Below are positions 53,199 to 62,414 of a DNA stretch of 64,000 nucleotides, piece by piece (the stretch's first letter is position 1; the number at the start of each line of letters is the position of its first letter). Location: contig NZ_JANIDX010000001.1 in NCBI RefSeq assembly GCF_026385485.1, positions 248,001-312,000 on the forward strand, given 5' to 3'. Both the position numbers and the translations under genes were made by a program. Source of the stretch: Bombella pollinis. Its GTDB lineage: Bacteria > Pseudomonadota > Alphaproteobacteria > Acetobacterales > Acetobacteraceae. The notes below the pieces were generated by a model, which was not told where the DNA came from, did not search any database, and saw only the letters and a list, made by a program, of their open reading frames with translations.

Positions 53199-53723
53199 TT
53201 AGAACCCACCCTTTAAGGAATGTACAAAGTCCTTACCAGCCTGCACGTTGCTATCGTGCATATCCTTCAGGCTCTGTTTTTGATCATCCCAGCTCTTCTT
53301 CTGAGCATCAACCTGGTCCTTAATCTTCTGCTTCTGCTCAGCAGGAGCATTCTTATACTTATCACGCAGGTCTTTGATCTGCTGCTTACGATCATCAATG
53401 TTTTTCTGTAACTCAGCTTTTTTATCGGATGCTAAGTTCTTGTACTTATCACGCAAGTTCTGAAGTTTCTCCTGACGCTGCTTAAGGTCAGACTTCATCG
53501 CATCAATGCGCCTTTGCAGCTTAGCACGCTCACGAGCAGGAGCCCCAGCGTATTTGTCTTGAAGGGCTTTGATCTTCCCTTCTTCATTCTGGATAGATTT
53601 GGAGACGCTATCCAAGCTGCTCTGAACAGAGAGCGGGTCATTCGGATCATAAGCATGAGCCTGCGGAATGAGAGCGAAAGAAGATGCCAGCAGCATCGTG
53701 GAAAAAAGAATACGGTTTTTCAT
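53199..53723 (-). CDS. Secreted helical-repeat (coiled-coil) protein
   Basis: A 174-residue exported protein I do not recognise by family. The ATG at 53723 has GAGGAG 7 bases upstream; upstream in-frame codons to 53813 add nothing. A signal peptide ends A-H-A before Y-D-P-N-D. The rest is an almost uninterrupted charged helix rich in Lys, Gln, Asp and Ala. It contains three repeats beginning L-[QR]-D-K-Y, spaced 36 and 29 residues apart, that is five and four heptads plus one. It probably forms a periplasmic coiled coil, perhaps a stress or scaffold protein. It lies downstream of the FNR-type gene on the same strand. Confidence 0.65.
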   Translation of the reverse strand: MKNRILFSTMLLASSFALIPQAHAYDPNDPLSVQSSLDSVSKSIQNEEGKIKALQDKYAGAPARERAKLQRRIDAMKSDLKQRQEKLQNLRDKYKNLASDKKAELQKNIDDRKQQIKDLRDKYKNAPAEQKQKIKDQVDAQKKSWDDQKQSLKDMHDSNVQAGKDFVHSLKGGF

Positions 53724-53777
53724 GCTAAACTCCTCATGAATACGCAAAGACGTGTCACTGTCCTTACACCACAGAAC

Positions 53778-53804
53778 GGCCTTTAATAAAGTTACAAAAA
53801 GGCC
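53778..53804. other. Hairpin between fnr-type gene and helical-repeat gene
   Basis: GGCCTTT (53778-53784) pairs with AAAGGCC (53798-53804) around a 13-base loop. No U run follows on either strand. It may partly terminate the regulator's transcript or shape the leader of the downstream gene. Confidence 0.4.
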
Positions 53805-53828
53805 ATTCACCAAGGCTTGACACGCCTC

Positions 53829-54563
53829 TTATAACATCCCATTCGCCAAATTATTCAAGCTACCTACAGCAAGCAATGTAACAGAGCTGGCCCCTTTTAT
53901 GCTAATCAGCCCTTCCTTCTTAAAGGTGCTGAAGGTCCGGCTAACCGTCTCAATAGTCAGACCTAAATAATCGGCAATATCTGTCCGGGACATAGGCAAA
54001 GACAAGGTAACAGGGCCATCCTCATTGCACCATACCTTCCCATAGACACAACAAGGGCGGGCCTGCTCCATAAGGAAGGTCGCAAGTCGCTCCCGTGCTG
54101 TTTTACGCCCCAACAGCATAAGACGCGACTGCATCTTAACAAGCTCGCTTGAGGCCTCCTTTTGCAACCGCCCACGCAAACGAGGGAAACGCTCTATTAA
54201 GCGATCGATAGAAGAATGGGAGAAACGGCATAACACAGCCTCACCAAGAGCCTCAGCGGTGAACTCATATGTCTCGGAGGACGCAAGGCCCAAAAAATTA
54301 CCTAAATCTGCAAATCCAATAATCTGCCGGCGACCATCCACCATCAAATTAAAAAGCTTTACTCGCCCGCTCGTGAGGACATAAAAATAACGCGCTGGCG
54401 TTCCCTCTTCTATAAAACAACGCCCCGGAGGGATAATAACCCTAGAGGATTCAGCAACTAATGCAGGCAGGTCACTATCATTTATAACATTGCATATACT
54501 TACAGTCCGACCCGGGCAGTTGCTGCAACGCTCCTTTACAGCCTCCATCAAGTCACGCTCCAT
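53829..54563 (-). CDS. fnrL: FNR/FnrL-type oxygen-responsive regulator
   Basis: A Crp/Fnr regulator of 244 residues. The ATG at 54563 has AAAGGA 7 bases upstream. N-terminal Cys13, Cys16 and Cys24 (C-x2-C-x7-C) plus Cys112 match the [4Fe-4S] ligands of alphaproteobacterial FnrL. A cyclic-nucleotide-binding-like barrel (about 30-125) and a dimer helix follow. The C-terminal helix-turn-helix has E-T-V-S-R (Glu205, Ser208, Arg209), the recognition set for TTGAT-N4-ATCAA sites. It is expected to sense loss of oxygen and switch respiratory genes. It is divergent from an OmpW porin, a type known to be FNR-controlled elsewhere. No canonical FNR site was found in the shared spacer. Confidence 0.88.
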   Translation of the reverse strand: MERDLMEAVKERCSNCPGRTVSICNVINDSDLPALVAESSRVIIPPGRCFIEEGTPARYFYVLTSGRVKLFNLMVDGRRQIIGFADLGNFLGLASSETYEFTAEALGEAVLCRFSHSSIDRLIERFPRLRGRLQKEASSELVKMQSRLMLLGRKTARERLATFLMEQARPCCVYGKVWCNEDGPVTLSLPMSRTDIADYLGLTIETVSRTFSTFKKEGLISIKGASSVTLLAVGSLNNLANGML

Positions 54564-54679
54564 AGCCAATCCTTTGCCCGCTGATTTTGGCACTCCGTTA
54601 CGGCATAGGCGATGCAATCTCAAGATGGAAAAGCAACTCTTCCGATAACAGTTATTGGAAAAAGCTATCTCTATTGAAA

Positions 54680-54693
54680 ATTAAAGCTTTAAT
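54680..54693. promoter_or_regulatory. Palindrome in fnrL-ompW spacer
   Basis: ATTAAAGCTTTAAT is a perfect 14-bp palindrome midway between the divergent starts. It lacks the TTGAT/ATCAA halves of an FNR site. It could be an operator for another regulator or a chance AT-rich palindrome. Confidence 0.25.
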
Positions 54694-54836
54694 AGTTTAT
54701 TCTTTTAAATCTATTACAGTTATAACTTTCCTCTTGCCATAGCAAAAAAAGCGTTTTAGGAGACAGAGAGGAACGATTAACTTTTATCCATCTTCCGTCT
54801 TATCGTCTTAAACCATATTGAGGGTCTTATCCAACC

Positions 54837-55703
54837 ATGAGCCGCACCTTCACCCGGATGGCCGCAGCCGCGCTAGTGACATTTGGAACCACTTCTTTCG
54901 GGGTTGCTAAAGCAGCTGCTCCATCTGCTAGAGCTCCTGTAACGACCACCACAACCATGCAAGCGGCTCCGGATGCCTCGATTCATCTTCAGCCGCCGGC
55001 AAATGAGCATTGTGGCCTCTTTAAGACATGCGCTAGCACAAAAATCGGCTTTGGGAAGGGCGATTTCGTTGTACGTCTCTCCGCTCTTGGGGTGATTACA
55101 AATAATACAGGTTCCCGCGTGCGTCTGGCAGAAGGCTCTCCCGCTGCAACGCTCGCAGGTGGTAATGTGTTCCGTCACAATACATCTGTTACCAATCAGG
55201 CTATGCCAGAGCTAACGCTCGAATATTTCCTGACGGATCATTTATCATTAGATCTCATCGCATCTTCCACCCGTCATGAGGCTGCAGCCCATGTAGGTAA
55301 GCTCGGCAAGCTGGATGCTGGTAGCTTCTGGATTCTCCCCCCAACGCTGACAGCAGCTTACCATTTCCGCCCACATAAACGCTTTAACCCCTATGCTGGG
55401 CTTGGCATCACAGTGGCTATCTTCCACAATATGCACGCCGCTAAAAACCTCAATGGTATTGGCAATGGTGCCGTCTTTGATGCGATGCACATGAAGACCA
55501 ATGTCGGCCCAAGCTTCAATCTCGGCTTTGATTATCAGCTGGTTGGCAACTGGTTCTTCAACTTCGACATCAAACAAATCCTGCTGCTTAATCAGAGCGT
55601 CCATCTCAGCAAGCGCGGCAATCCCATTACAGGTGGGCGCGTCCGTGTTCATGATGACGTAAACCCAACTGTTGTTGGTGCTGGTATCGAATACCGCTTC
55701 TAA
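54837..55703 (+). CDS. ompW: OmpW-family outer-membrane protein
   Basis: A 288-residue small beta-barrel protein. The signal peptide ends near V-A-K-A. The first strand K-G-D-F-V-V-R-L-S-A-L-G-V is the OmpW signature, with the following strands rich in alternating hydrophobic residues and P-E-L-T-L-E-Y-F-L-T-D-H. The final strand ends G-I-E-Y-R-F with the C-terminal Phe used by the Bam machinery. OmpW forms an eight-stranded barrel with a hydrophobic channel. It is divergent from the FNR-type regulator gene and followed by a strong terminator. In this protein the N-terminal region before the barrel is about 40 residues longer than usual. Confidence 0.85.
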   Translation: MSRTFTRMAAAALVTFGTTSFGVAKAAAPSARAPVTTTTTMQAAPDASIHLQPPANEHCGLFKTCASTKIGFGKGDFVVRLSALGVITNNTGSRVRLAEGSPAATLAGGNVFRHNTSVTNQAMPELTLEYFLTDHLSLDLIASSTRHEAAAHVGKLGKLDAGSFWILPPTLTAAYHFRPHKRFNPYAGLGITVAIFHNMHAAKNLNGIGNGAVFDAMHMKTNVGPSFNLGFDYQLVGNWFFNFDIKQILLLNQSVHLSKRGNPITGGRVRVHDDVNPTVVGAGIEYRF

Positions 55704-55733
55704 GGCACTCTATAATAGAGTATCTCCTTAATT

Positions 55734-55775
55734 AAGACGGGCCGTGGTCATTCTGCGGCCCGTCTTATTATGTTT
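55734..55775 (+). terminator. Strong terminator after ompW
   Basis: AAGACGGGCCG (55734-55744) pairs perfectly with CGGCCCGTCTT (55756-55766) around an 11-base loop, followed by ATTATGTTTT. This 11-bp stem starts about 30 bases past the ompW stop. Confidence 0.85.
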
Positions 55776-55923
55776 TGTCAGCAACCAATAGCTGACATTA
55801 ATCTCTCATTTATGATTACTAAATCCCTTTTTAAACCGGCTCTGTCGTGACAAACAGCTCCAGCTATGCGAGAATATTTCTCATATTACCTTAGCCATCA
55901 GATGAGCGGAGAACCTTCTGATA

Positions 55924-57039
55924 ATGCGTGTCTCGCGTAACTTTGTAATTATCGGCACTTCCCTGCTTGTCTTTATCATCTTTTTAGGGTTGTGGGCTCT
56001 CATGCCTCATCGCGTGATCGAGAGCAGCCCTCCACCAGCCGTTACGCATGATGGCGAATTGTTGCGCATCCGTGCCGGTGGCCCGCTTGATGGCCGCTTA
56101 ACTGTAGAGCCTATTGGTACAGCTCTTACCCCTCATCAAGTTGCTTTGCCTGCACAAATTATTGCAGCACCGGGCCAAACGATAGATATTCACTCCCCTG
56201 TTGTTGGGCGCGTGGCGAGTTTGCATGTCCAGACAGGCCAGCATGTCCAAGCGGGCGATAGCCTTGCGACCCTGTATTCTGGCGATTTAGCCCAAGCTTG
56301 GTCAGATTCCCGCAAAGCTCAATCCGCCCTGACCCTAGCGCGCAATGCGTATCGCCGCGCGGTAGGTGTTTTGGCCGCCGGGGGGAACGCTGTCAAAGAT
56401 ATGCAATCCGCCCAGAATGACCTTAAACAAGCTGAAGCCGAAGCCCACCGCGCCCAACAAAGGCTACAAGCCCTTGGGACCAATGGAGATGAAGGTTCCC
56501 AGCCTCTTATTGCTCCTTTCTCCGGTGTTGTTACGGCAATTTCCACCGGGGTAGGACAAAATGTCACGGATATGACAGCCGCCCTCATGACCATTTCTAA
56601 CATTGATACAGTGTGGGTTCAGGCAAGTTTGCCAGAGTCTCTCTTACCCATGCTGGGCACAACCATGACGCTAGAGGCCCCCTTCCCCGGCCAAACCTGT
56701 AGCGGCCCCGTCACAGCGCAAGACCCGGCCTTCCGCACCGATACACGGCGGATGAACCTCTATTTACGGTGCAACAATCCCCAAGAGCGGCTCCATCCCG
56801 GCCAATTTACCACGGCCACACTAAACATCACCCAAAAGGCCCAACCCTTGCTGCCTAAAACAGCCCTTTTGATGGATAATGACCAAATCTCTGTCTTTAT
56901 TGAGGTCGCACCAAAAACATATCGCAGGCGTTATGTTACCATCAGCTATGAAGAAGGTGATTCTGTCCGTATTCTCTCCGGCCTGACTACGGGTGAACGC
57001 GTCATCACCCACGGGGCTGTTCTGCTCAATGATTATTAA
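55924..57039 (+). CDS. HME-RND periplasmic adaptor (CzcB/CusB type)
   Basis: The membrane-fusion protein of a tripartite metal efflux pump. 371 residues: an N-terminal anchor helix (about 7-28), a first half-lipoyl segment V-G-R-V-A-S-L-H-V-Q-T-G-Q-H-V near 97-111, a helical hairpin (about 125-180), the second half-lipoyl segment I-A-P-F-S-G-V-V-T-A-I, and a beta-barrel/MP domain ending L-T-T-G-E-R-V-I-T-H-G-A. It opens the three-gene operon, with the RND gene 15 bases downstream. No metal-binding N-terminal His- or Met-rich extension is obvious. Confidence 0.88.
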   Translation: MRVSRNFVIIGTSLLVFIIFLGLWALMPHRVIESSPPPAVTHDGELLRIRAGGPLDGRLTVEPIGTALTPHQVALPAQIIAAPGQTIDIHSPVVGRVASLHVQTGQHVQAGDSLATLYSGDLAQAWSDSRKAQSALTLARNAYRRAVGVLAAGGNAVKDMQSAQNDLKQAEAEAHRAQQRLQALGTNGDEGSQPLIAPFSGVVTAISTGVGQNVTDMTAALMTISNIDTVWVQASLPESLLPMLGTTMTLEAPFPGQTCSGPVTAQDPAFRTDTRRMNLYLRCNNPQERLHPGQFTTATLNITQKAQPLLPKTALLMDNDQISVFIEVAPKTYRRRYVTISYEEGDSVRILSGLTTGERVITHGAVLLNDY

Positions 57040-57054
57040 GGGCCGCTGAGCAGT

Positions 57055-60000
57055 ATGTTTATCGAAAAATTCATCTCATGGTGCTTTTACCATAGTAAGG
57101 CGATAGCCTTCCTCACCTTTGCCATGTTCGCAACAGGGATGATCGCGTGGAAGCAACTCCCCGTGGAAGCTTATCCCGACCTCGGTCCTGCAAGCGTGCT
57201 TGTCACCACCCAAGTGAATGGCCTTGCTGCTGAGGAGATGGAACATCAAGTCACCACCCCGGTAGAGCGCGAGCTGGCCGCCGTCCCCGGTGTGGTGGAG
57301 AGTCGTTCTAGCACCACCTTCGGCCTCTCGCTCATCACGCTTATTTTTGATGATAACGCCGATATTTACCGCGCACGTCAATTAGTCCAAAGCCAACTAG
57401 ATGGCCTACAGCTCACCGGTGGGGCGCAACCCTCTCTCGGCCCTATCTCCGGCCCTAGTGGGGAGATTTACCGCTACACGGTGGAATCGGACGATCGCGA
57501 CCTCATGACCATTTCGGACGTGCAACGCTGGGAGATTATCCCTGCCTTACAGCGCGTCCCCGGCGTAGTGAATATTGATAATTTCGGCGGCTTTACGCGG
57601 GAATATCAGCTCATTTTAGACCCGCATGCCCTTATTCGTTACGGCATTAGCATCAGCGATGTGATGAACGCCATCCGTAATAGCAATGTCAATGCTGGGG
57701 GTGGGCGTGTAACCCGTGGGGAGCAATCTTACATCATCCGTGGTGTGGGGCAGATTCACTCCCTTGATGATATGCGCAATACCGTCATCGGCCATCATGA
57801 TGGTGTGCCAGTCCTTCTCTCCGAGCTTGGTCATATCGAGTTTGGCCATCAAGTGCGTGAAGGGATGTTGGGCAAAAACGGTAACCCCGATACGATTGAA
57901 GGGGTCGTGACCATGCTCCGCGGGGCCAATCCCTCCCAAGTGTTGGATGACCTCCATGCAGAGGTTGATAAGCTCCAAAAACAACTCGCCCCACGGCATA
58001 TCCGCATTGTTCCTTATCTCGACCGCGATAATCTCGTTAAGTCCACAACCGATAAAGTCAGCGAGACCATTTTAGAGGGGATCGGCCTTGTATTGATCAT
58101 CTTGACCTTCTTCCTTGGTTCTCCGCGTAGTGCGGCTATCACAGCGGTAACCATTCCCTTTGCGCTCGCTTTCGCCTTCATCCTTATGCGTGCATGTGGG
58201 ATGGCCGCTAACCTGTTCTCCCTTGGCGCGGTGGATTTCGGCGTGATTGTCGATGGCGCGATTGTTGTCACAGAGGTCATCCTCCGCCATCGTGAAGATT
58301 ATCATACAAGGCCGCTCGACCCTTCCGATATTTTGGACATTACCCGCCGAGCGGGACGCGCTATTTTTGCCTCCACGCTCATCATTGTTGTAGCTTATAG
58401 CCCTCTCTTTGCCTTTGTTGGGAGTGAGGCCAAAATCTTCCGCCCTATGGCATGGACTGTTAGCTTCGCCCTCCTTGGGGCCTTGCTTTGTGCCCTCTCA
58501 CTCACCCCGACAATGTCCTTTCTTGCCCTGCGGAAGCCACGGCCCATCTGGCATAATAAGCCACTCGCATGGCTGCATAAAAAATATGATAGATTGCTAG
58601 GGTACTTCCTCCATCACCCGACCATTCCTTTCATCAGTGCAGGCGTGGCCTTAGTCGCCGTTATCGCCCTTGGTATCACTACAGGACGGGAGTTCCTCCC
58701 CGACTTGGATGAGGGCGCGCTCTGGCTGCAAATACAAATGCCTACCGGTATCTCACTAGAACAAGGGCAAGAAAAAGCCTCCGAGGTACGCCGTGCTGTG
58801 CGTGAGTTCCCAGAGACATCCTACGCCATTACCCAACTTGGCCGCTCTGATGATGGGACAGACCCGTGGACACCGTCTCATATTGAGATGCCTGTTGGCC
58901 TAACCCCCTATAATCAGTGGGCAAATGGAGAGACGAAGGCACAATTCATCACCAAATTACGGGCACGGCTGAACAAAATCCCCGGTATTTCCTTCTCTAT
59001 CAGTCAACCGATTGAAGATAATCTGAGCGACCAGCTCGGCGGGGCGCATAGTCCACTTGTGATGCGCATCTATGGTGATGACCTCACCGGTTTACGCGTT
59101 CTTGGTCAGCAGATTGTCAATATCTTATGGCAAGTACAGGGCACAGTGCAGGCGGATATCTTCCAAGAGCCTAAAATCCCTCAAATAGAAATCACGCCAG
59201 ACCGCCTCAAAGCCGCCCGTTATGGCATTAGCATTAATGATATCAGCGACCTCATTAATAGTGCCATTGGTGATGAACCCCTCACCAGCGTGATTGAAGG
59301 TGACCGTTTTTATAACGCAACGCTGCGTGTTGATAATGCCCAACGCTCTAACCTTCAGCTCCTAGGGCAATTACCCTTGATCACGAGTGATGGCAGTGCC
59401 GTCCCCTTAGCGGATGTCGCGCGTATTCGCCTCCAAATGGGGGAGAGCAGCATCGCTCATGAAATGGGCCAACGGCAAATTACCCTCCAAGTGGATAATG
59501 GCAGCCGCCCCATGTCCCAATATCTCGCGGATGCCCAAAAACTCATCGACCAGAATGTCCATTACGACCCTCAAAAGTTCCGTATCGAATGGGCAGGGAC
59601 ATTCCAACAGGCCCAACGCGCGCAAGTCCGCCTCGTTGCCGCATTGGGGGTTATGTTCGCTGTAATGTTGGGCTTGCTTTATGCGGAATTCCAAAAGCTA
59701 CGCCATGCGCTACTCATCCTCGGCATTGTTCCATTAGCTGCGCTTGGTGGGCTAATCGCGCTGCATGCCCGTGCGGAAACTCTTAATATTGCAACCGCTG
59801 TGGGCTTTATTGCTCTCTTTGGTGTGGCCATTCAAAATGGGATCATTATGGTCTCCAACATCAATCGTCATATTAAAGAAGGAATGGGCCTGCGTGATGC
59901 CACCCAGCTTGGAGCTGCGGAGCGTTTCCGTCCCGTTTTGATGACCGCTACAGTGGCTAGTGTCGGCATGCTCCCTGCGGCTATGGCTACCGGGGTAGGA

Positions 60001-60147
60001 ACAGACGTACAACGCGGCCTCGCCACGGTTGTTGTTGGCGGGCTTGGTATTGCAACCTTGCTCACCCTTTTCATTCTACCTGTCTGCTTCTGCCGATTGG
60101 AGGAGCAGGTCAAACGTCGTGCCCTACGCAATGGGGAGGATGGTTAA
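57055..60147 (+). CDS. CzcA/CusA-family heavy-metal RND pump
   Basis: A 1030-residue inner-membrane proton-driven exporter with twelve expected helices and two large periplasmic loops. The start contains P-V-E-A-Y-P-D-L, and the HME-RND proton-relay motif V-D-F-G-V-I-V-D-G-A-I-V-V is in helix 4, which separates it from drug (HAE1) pumps. S-F-S-I-S-Q-P-I-E-D-N is also typical of CzcA/CusA. The metal (Co/Zn/Cd/Ni or Cu/Ag) cannot be decided; the Met set of CusA is not obvious. The next gene's ATG follows its stop codon directly. Confidence 0.92.
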   Translation: MFIEKFISWCFYHSKAIAFLTFAMFATGMIAWKQLPVEAYPDLGPASVLVTTQVNGLAAEEMEHQVTTPVERELAAVPGVVESRSSTTFGLSLITLIFDDNADIYRARQLVQSQLDGLQLTGGAQPSLGPISGPSGEIYRYTVESDDRDLMTISDVQRWEIIPALQRVPGVVNIDNFGGFTREYQLILDPHALIRYGISISDVMNAIRNSNVNAGGGRVTRGEQSYIIRGVGQIHSLDDMRNTVIGHHDGVPVLLSELGHIEFGHQVREGMLGKNGNPDTIEGVVTMLRGANPSQVLDDLHAEVDKLQKQLAPRHIRIVPYLDRDNLVKSTTDKVSETILEGIGLVLIILTFFLGSPRSAAITAVTIPFALAFAFILMRACGMAANLFSLGAVDFGVIVDGAIVVTEVILRHREDYHTRPLDPSDILDITRRAGRAIFASTLIIVVAYSPLFAFVGSEAKIFRPMAWTVSFALLGALLCALSLTPTMSFLALRKPRPIWHNKPLAWLHKKYDRLLGYFLHHPTIPFISAGVALVAVIALGITTGREFLPDLDEGALWLQIQMPTGISLEQGQEKASEVRRAVREFPETSYAITQLGRSDDGTDPWTPSHIEMPVGLTPYNQWANGETKAQFITKLRARLNKIPGISFSISQPIEDNLSDQLGGAHSPLVMRIYGDDLTGLRVLGQQIVNILWQVQGTVQADIFQEPKIPQIEITPDRLKAARYGISINDISDLINSAIGDEPLTSVIEGDRFYNATLRVDNAQRSNLQLLGQLPLITSDGSAVPLADVARIRLQMGESSIAHEMGQRQITLQVDNGSRPMSQYLADAQKLIDQNVHYDPQKFRIEWAGTFQQAQRAQVRLVAALGVMFAVMLGLLYAEFQKLRHALLILGIVPLAALGGLIALHARAETLNIATAVGFIALFGVAIQNGIIMVSNINRHIKEGMGLRDATQLGAAERFRPVLMTATVASVGMLPAAMATGVGTDVQRGLATVVVGGLGIATLLTLFILPVCFCRLEEQVKRRALRNGEDG

Positions 60148-61719
60148 ATGACCACGCCTTTGCATCAATCTCAACGCCCTCATAAAGGCCAGCGCAATCC
60201 TCTTTTACGGGCTTGTAGTACCCTCGCTTTACTCGCCGTAGGGCTGGGCGGGTGCATTGTAGGGCCATCCCCTAAAGACATCCCCCCTCTGCCAGACAAA
60301 ACCGATTATACAAAAAAGCCAATTACCCAAACGGCAGGCGGAAATAATGCGGCAAAAGATAGCCTCCTGCGGCGGCAGCATTTTACGGCTGGGGCTGATG
60401 TTGCAGGTAAATGGTGGGAAGCGTTCCAAAACCCACAACTCAACCAGCTTATTGAGCAAGCTCTTGCTAACAGCCCAACGCTTAAAGCCCAACAGGCGGG
60501 CCTAAAGGCTGCATGGGAGCAACGGCGTGTGGAAGGGGCTTCGCTTTATCCGAGTGTGTCCGCGCAGTTCCTCCCCACGCGTAACAAGACTTCCAAAGCC
60601 CTCTCCCCTGTGCCAAACAATAATGAGTGGCTCTATAACTTACATACGGCTCAGCTCAATATCGGCTATGTCCCTGACCTCTGGGGGGGATCGCGACTGG
60701 CCATCCGTAATGCTAAGGCACAGGCGGATATTCAGCGTTTTCAACTAGAAGCCACAACGCTGACCTTAATCTCTAATCTCGTCAATACCGCCATTACTGA
60801 GGCTGGCTTACGCGCTCAAATCCGCGCCAAAGAGATGTTGATCGCCCAGCAAACGGCCATGCTCACCATTAATGGCAATCAAGTTGGCCTTGGCGACCAA
60901 TCCCGACAGAGCCATCTTTTGCTGCGGGATTCTCTTGCCCAACTTCAAGCGGATTTACCACCGCTGCAAACTCAACTCGCTCAAACACGGGACCAGCTTG
61001 CCACCTTGGCGGGCCTCACCCCCAATGCGGACCTTCCTACATTTGAGCTAAAAGATTTCACCCTGCCGGAGGAGCTACCGCTCTCCTTACCCGCGCAGCT
61101 GATTCTTCAACGCCCTGATGTAGCCGCAGCGCAAGCGCAAATCCGCTCTGCCGGGGCGCAGCTGGGCATTGCTATTGCAAACCGCCTGCCCAATGTGCAG
61201 CTTAGTGCGCTACCGGGTGAGGCTGTTAATAGCATGAGCCAATTATTCAAACCCGGTATGGGCAACTGGATGTTGGCCGCTACCGTCACTCAGCCTATCT
61301 TCCAAGGGGGGTCACTCCTCCATGCACAGCGCGAAGCCAAAGCAAACTACACACAAGCCAAAGAGTATTATCAAGCCGCTATTCTCTCCGCTGTGGGAGA
61401 TGTTGCTGATAGTTTGCACGCGGTGGACCTCGACAGCAAAACCCTCATGGCTGATCAATCCGGTTTAGAGGCTGCAACGCAAGCCCTACGCATTGCAGAA
61501 ACCCAGCATAGATTAGGCGATAACAGCAAAATTGACCTTGCCCAAGCACGGATGGAAGTCGCCCAAGATGAACTCTCCGTAGCGCAAGATAAGGTGACGC
61601 GCCTTTCTGACACGGTCGGGCTTTTCCAATCCCTCGGCGGGGGATGGTGGAACCGCAATGACCTTGGCGTCAGCCGCAAAGAGGCCGATCACCTCTCCAC
61701 AACATTGGTGCCTTGGTAA
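60148..61719 (+). CDS. NodT-type outer-membrane efflux lipoprotein
   Basis: The TolC-like exit duct of the same pump. 523 residues with a lipoprotein signal ending L-G-G-C (Cys36), then two OEP repeats: N-P-Q-L-N-Q-L-I-E-Q-A-L-A-N-S-P near 95-110 and a second half starting around L-I-L-Q-R-P-D-V-A-A-A. The long helices are typical of RND outer-membrane factors. It starts on the base after the RND stop (TAA-ATG), so translation is coupled. The C terminus (R-K-E-A-D-H-L) is soluble. Confidence 0.9.
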   Translation: MTTPLHQSQRPHKGQRNPLLRACSTLALLAVGLGGCIVGPSPKDIPPLPDKTDYTKKPITQTAGGNNAAKDSLLRRQHFTAGADVAGKWWEAFQNPQLNQLIEQALANSPTLKAQQAGLKAAWEQRRVEGASLYPSVSAQFLPTRNKTSKALSPVPNNNEWLYNLHTAQLNIGYVPDLWGGSRLAIRNAKAQADIQRFQLEATTLTLISNLVNTAITEAGLRAQIRAKEMLIAQQTAMLTINGNQVGLGDQSRQSHLLLRDSLAQLQADLPPLQTQLAQTRDQLATLAGLTPNADLPTFELKDFTLPEELPLSLPAQLILQRPDVAAAQAQIRSAGAQLGIAIANRLPNVQLSALPGEAVNSMSQLFKPGMGNWMLAATVTQPIFQGGSLLHAQREAKANYTQAKEYYQAAILSAVGDVADSLHAVDLDSKTLMADQSGLEAATQALRIAETQHRLGDNSKIDLAQARMEVAQDELSVAQDKVTRLSDTVGLFQSLGGGWWNRNDLGVSRKEADHLSTTLVPW

Positions 61720-61736
61720 ACACCTCACATCTCTAC

Positions 61737-61769
61737 CCCCCTATCGCCCTTTGGAACGGGCCTAGGGGG
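61737..61769. terminator. Hairpin between efflux operon and phosphatase gene
   Basis: CCCCCTA (61737-61743) pairs with TAGGGGG (61763-61769), with an inner GCCC/GGGC stem. It lies between convergent stops at 61719 and 61792. No strong U run is present. Confidence 0.5.
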
Positions 61770-61791
61770 ACTAGATAAACGGCCCTCGCAC

Positions 61792-62388
61792 TTACGCAGA
61801 GAGCATCTCCAGCACCCAGTTCTCCTCACTCGGGGTTGCTTTTAGGGGGACGGCATTAGGCAAACGGACGTTAATTTCCAACCCCATCGCTGCCCGCAAC
61901 CCACGAAAGAGAGCCCCATGCGCTACAATCAAGGGTGCGCCAGTGCCACGATCATGCGCGCGATTAAGGGCGGCTATACCGCGTGCCTTGAGCGTTACAA
62001 ACCGTTCCCCTTGCTCAGGGACGAATGTGCCATTGATCCATGTATTGTACCAATCGCCCATCGGCTTGCCTTCCTGCACACCAAAGCTCACCTCTTGCAA
62101 ATCAGCATCATCACTTAATGGGAGGGTAATCCCTGTTCGCTGAGCAATCGCCTCGCGCACATACTCGGCTGTGACAAAAGCGCGCTTTAACGGGGAGGAG
62201 ACAATATGGGTAAAAGGCCGCTCCCCTTTCTCAAAAAGGTCAGCAAGTTGATGGCCCGCACGCCGAGCTTGCTCTAAGCCAGTCTCATTTAAGGGAATAT
62301 CTGTCCGCCCTTGGGAGAGGTGGCGAGCATTCCACTCCGTCTCCCCATGCCGAAGAAACCAGAACGGCTTTGTACAAAGCTGTGTCAT
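61792..62388 (-). CDS. Histidine phosphatase family protein
   Basis: A 198-residue phosphoglycerate-mutase-like phosphatase. The catalytic R-H-G motif is in F-L-R-H-G-E-T-E-W-N near residues 12-21; S-S-P-L-K-R-A and the second His in V-A-H-G-A-L-F-R-G complete the site. Family members dephosphorylate sugar phosphates, alpha-ribazole phosphate or other small substrates; the substrate is not clear here. It is 26 bases downstream of prs and likely co-transcribed. Confidence 0.88.
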   Translation of the reverse strand: MTQLCTKPFWFLRHGETEWNARHLSQGRTDIPLNETGLEQARRAGHQLADLFEKGERPFTHIVSSPLKRAFVTAEYVREAIAQRTGITLPLSDDADLQEVSFGVQEGKPMGDWYNTWINGTFVPEQGERFVTLKARGIAALNRAHDRGTGAPLIVAHGALFRGLRAAMGLEINVRLPNAVPLKATPSEENWVLEMLSA

Positions 62389-62414
62389 TACTTAACCCCT
62401 CTCCCGCAGCAATC

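Noticed and set aside
54564..54836. FNR box between the FNR-type gene and ompW
   Set aside because: TTGAAAATTAAAG and the ATTAAAGCTTTAAT palindrome do not match TTGAT-N4-ATCAA in both halves.
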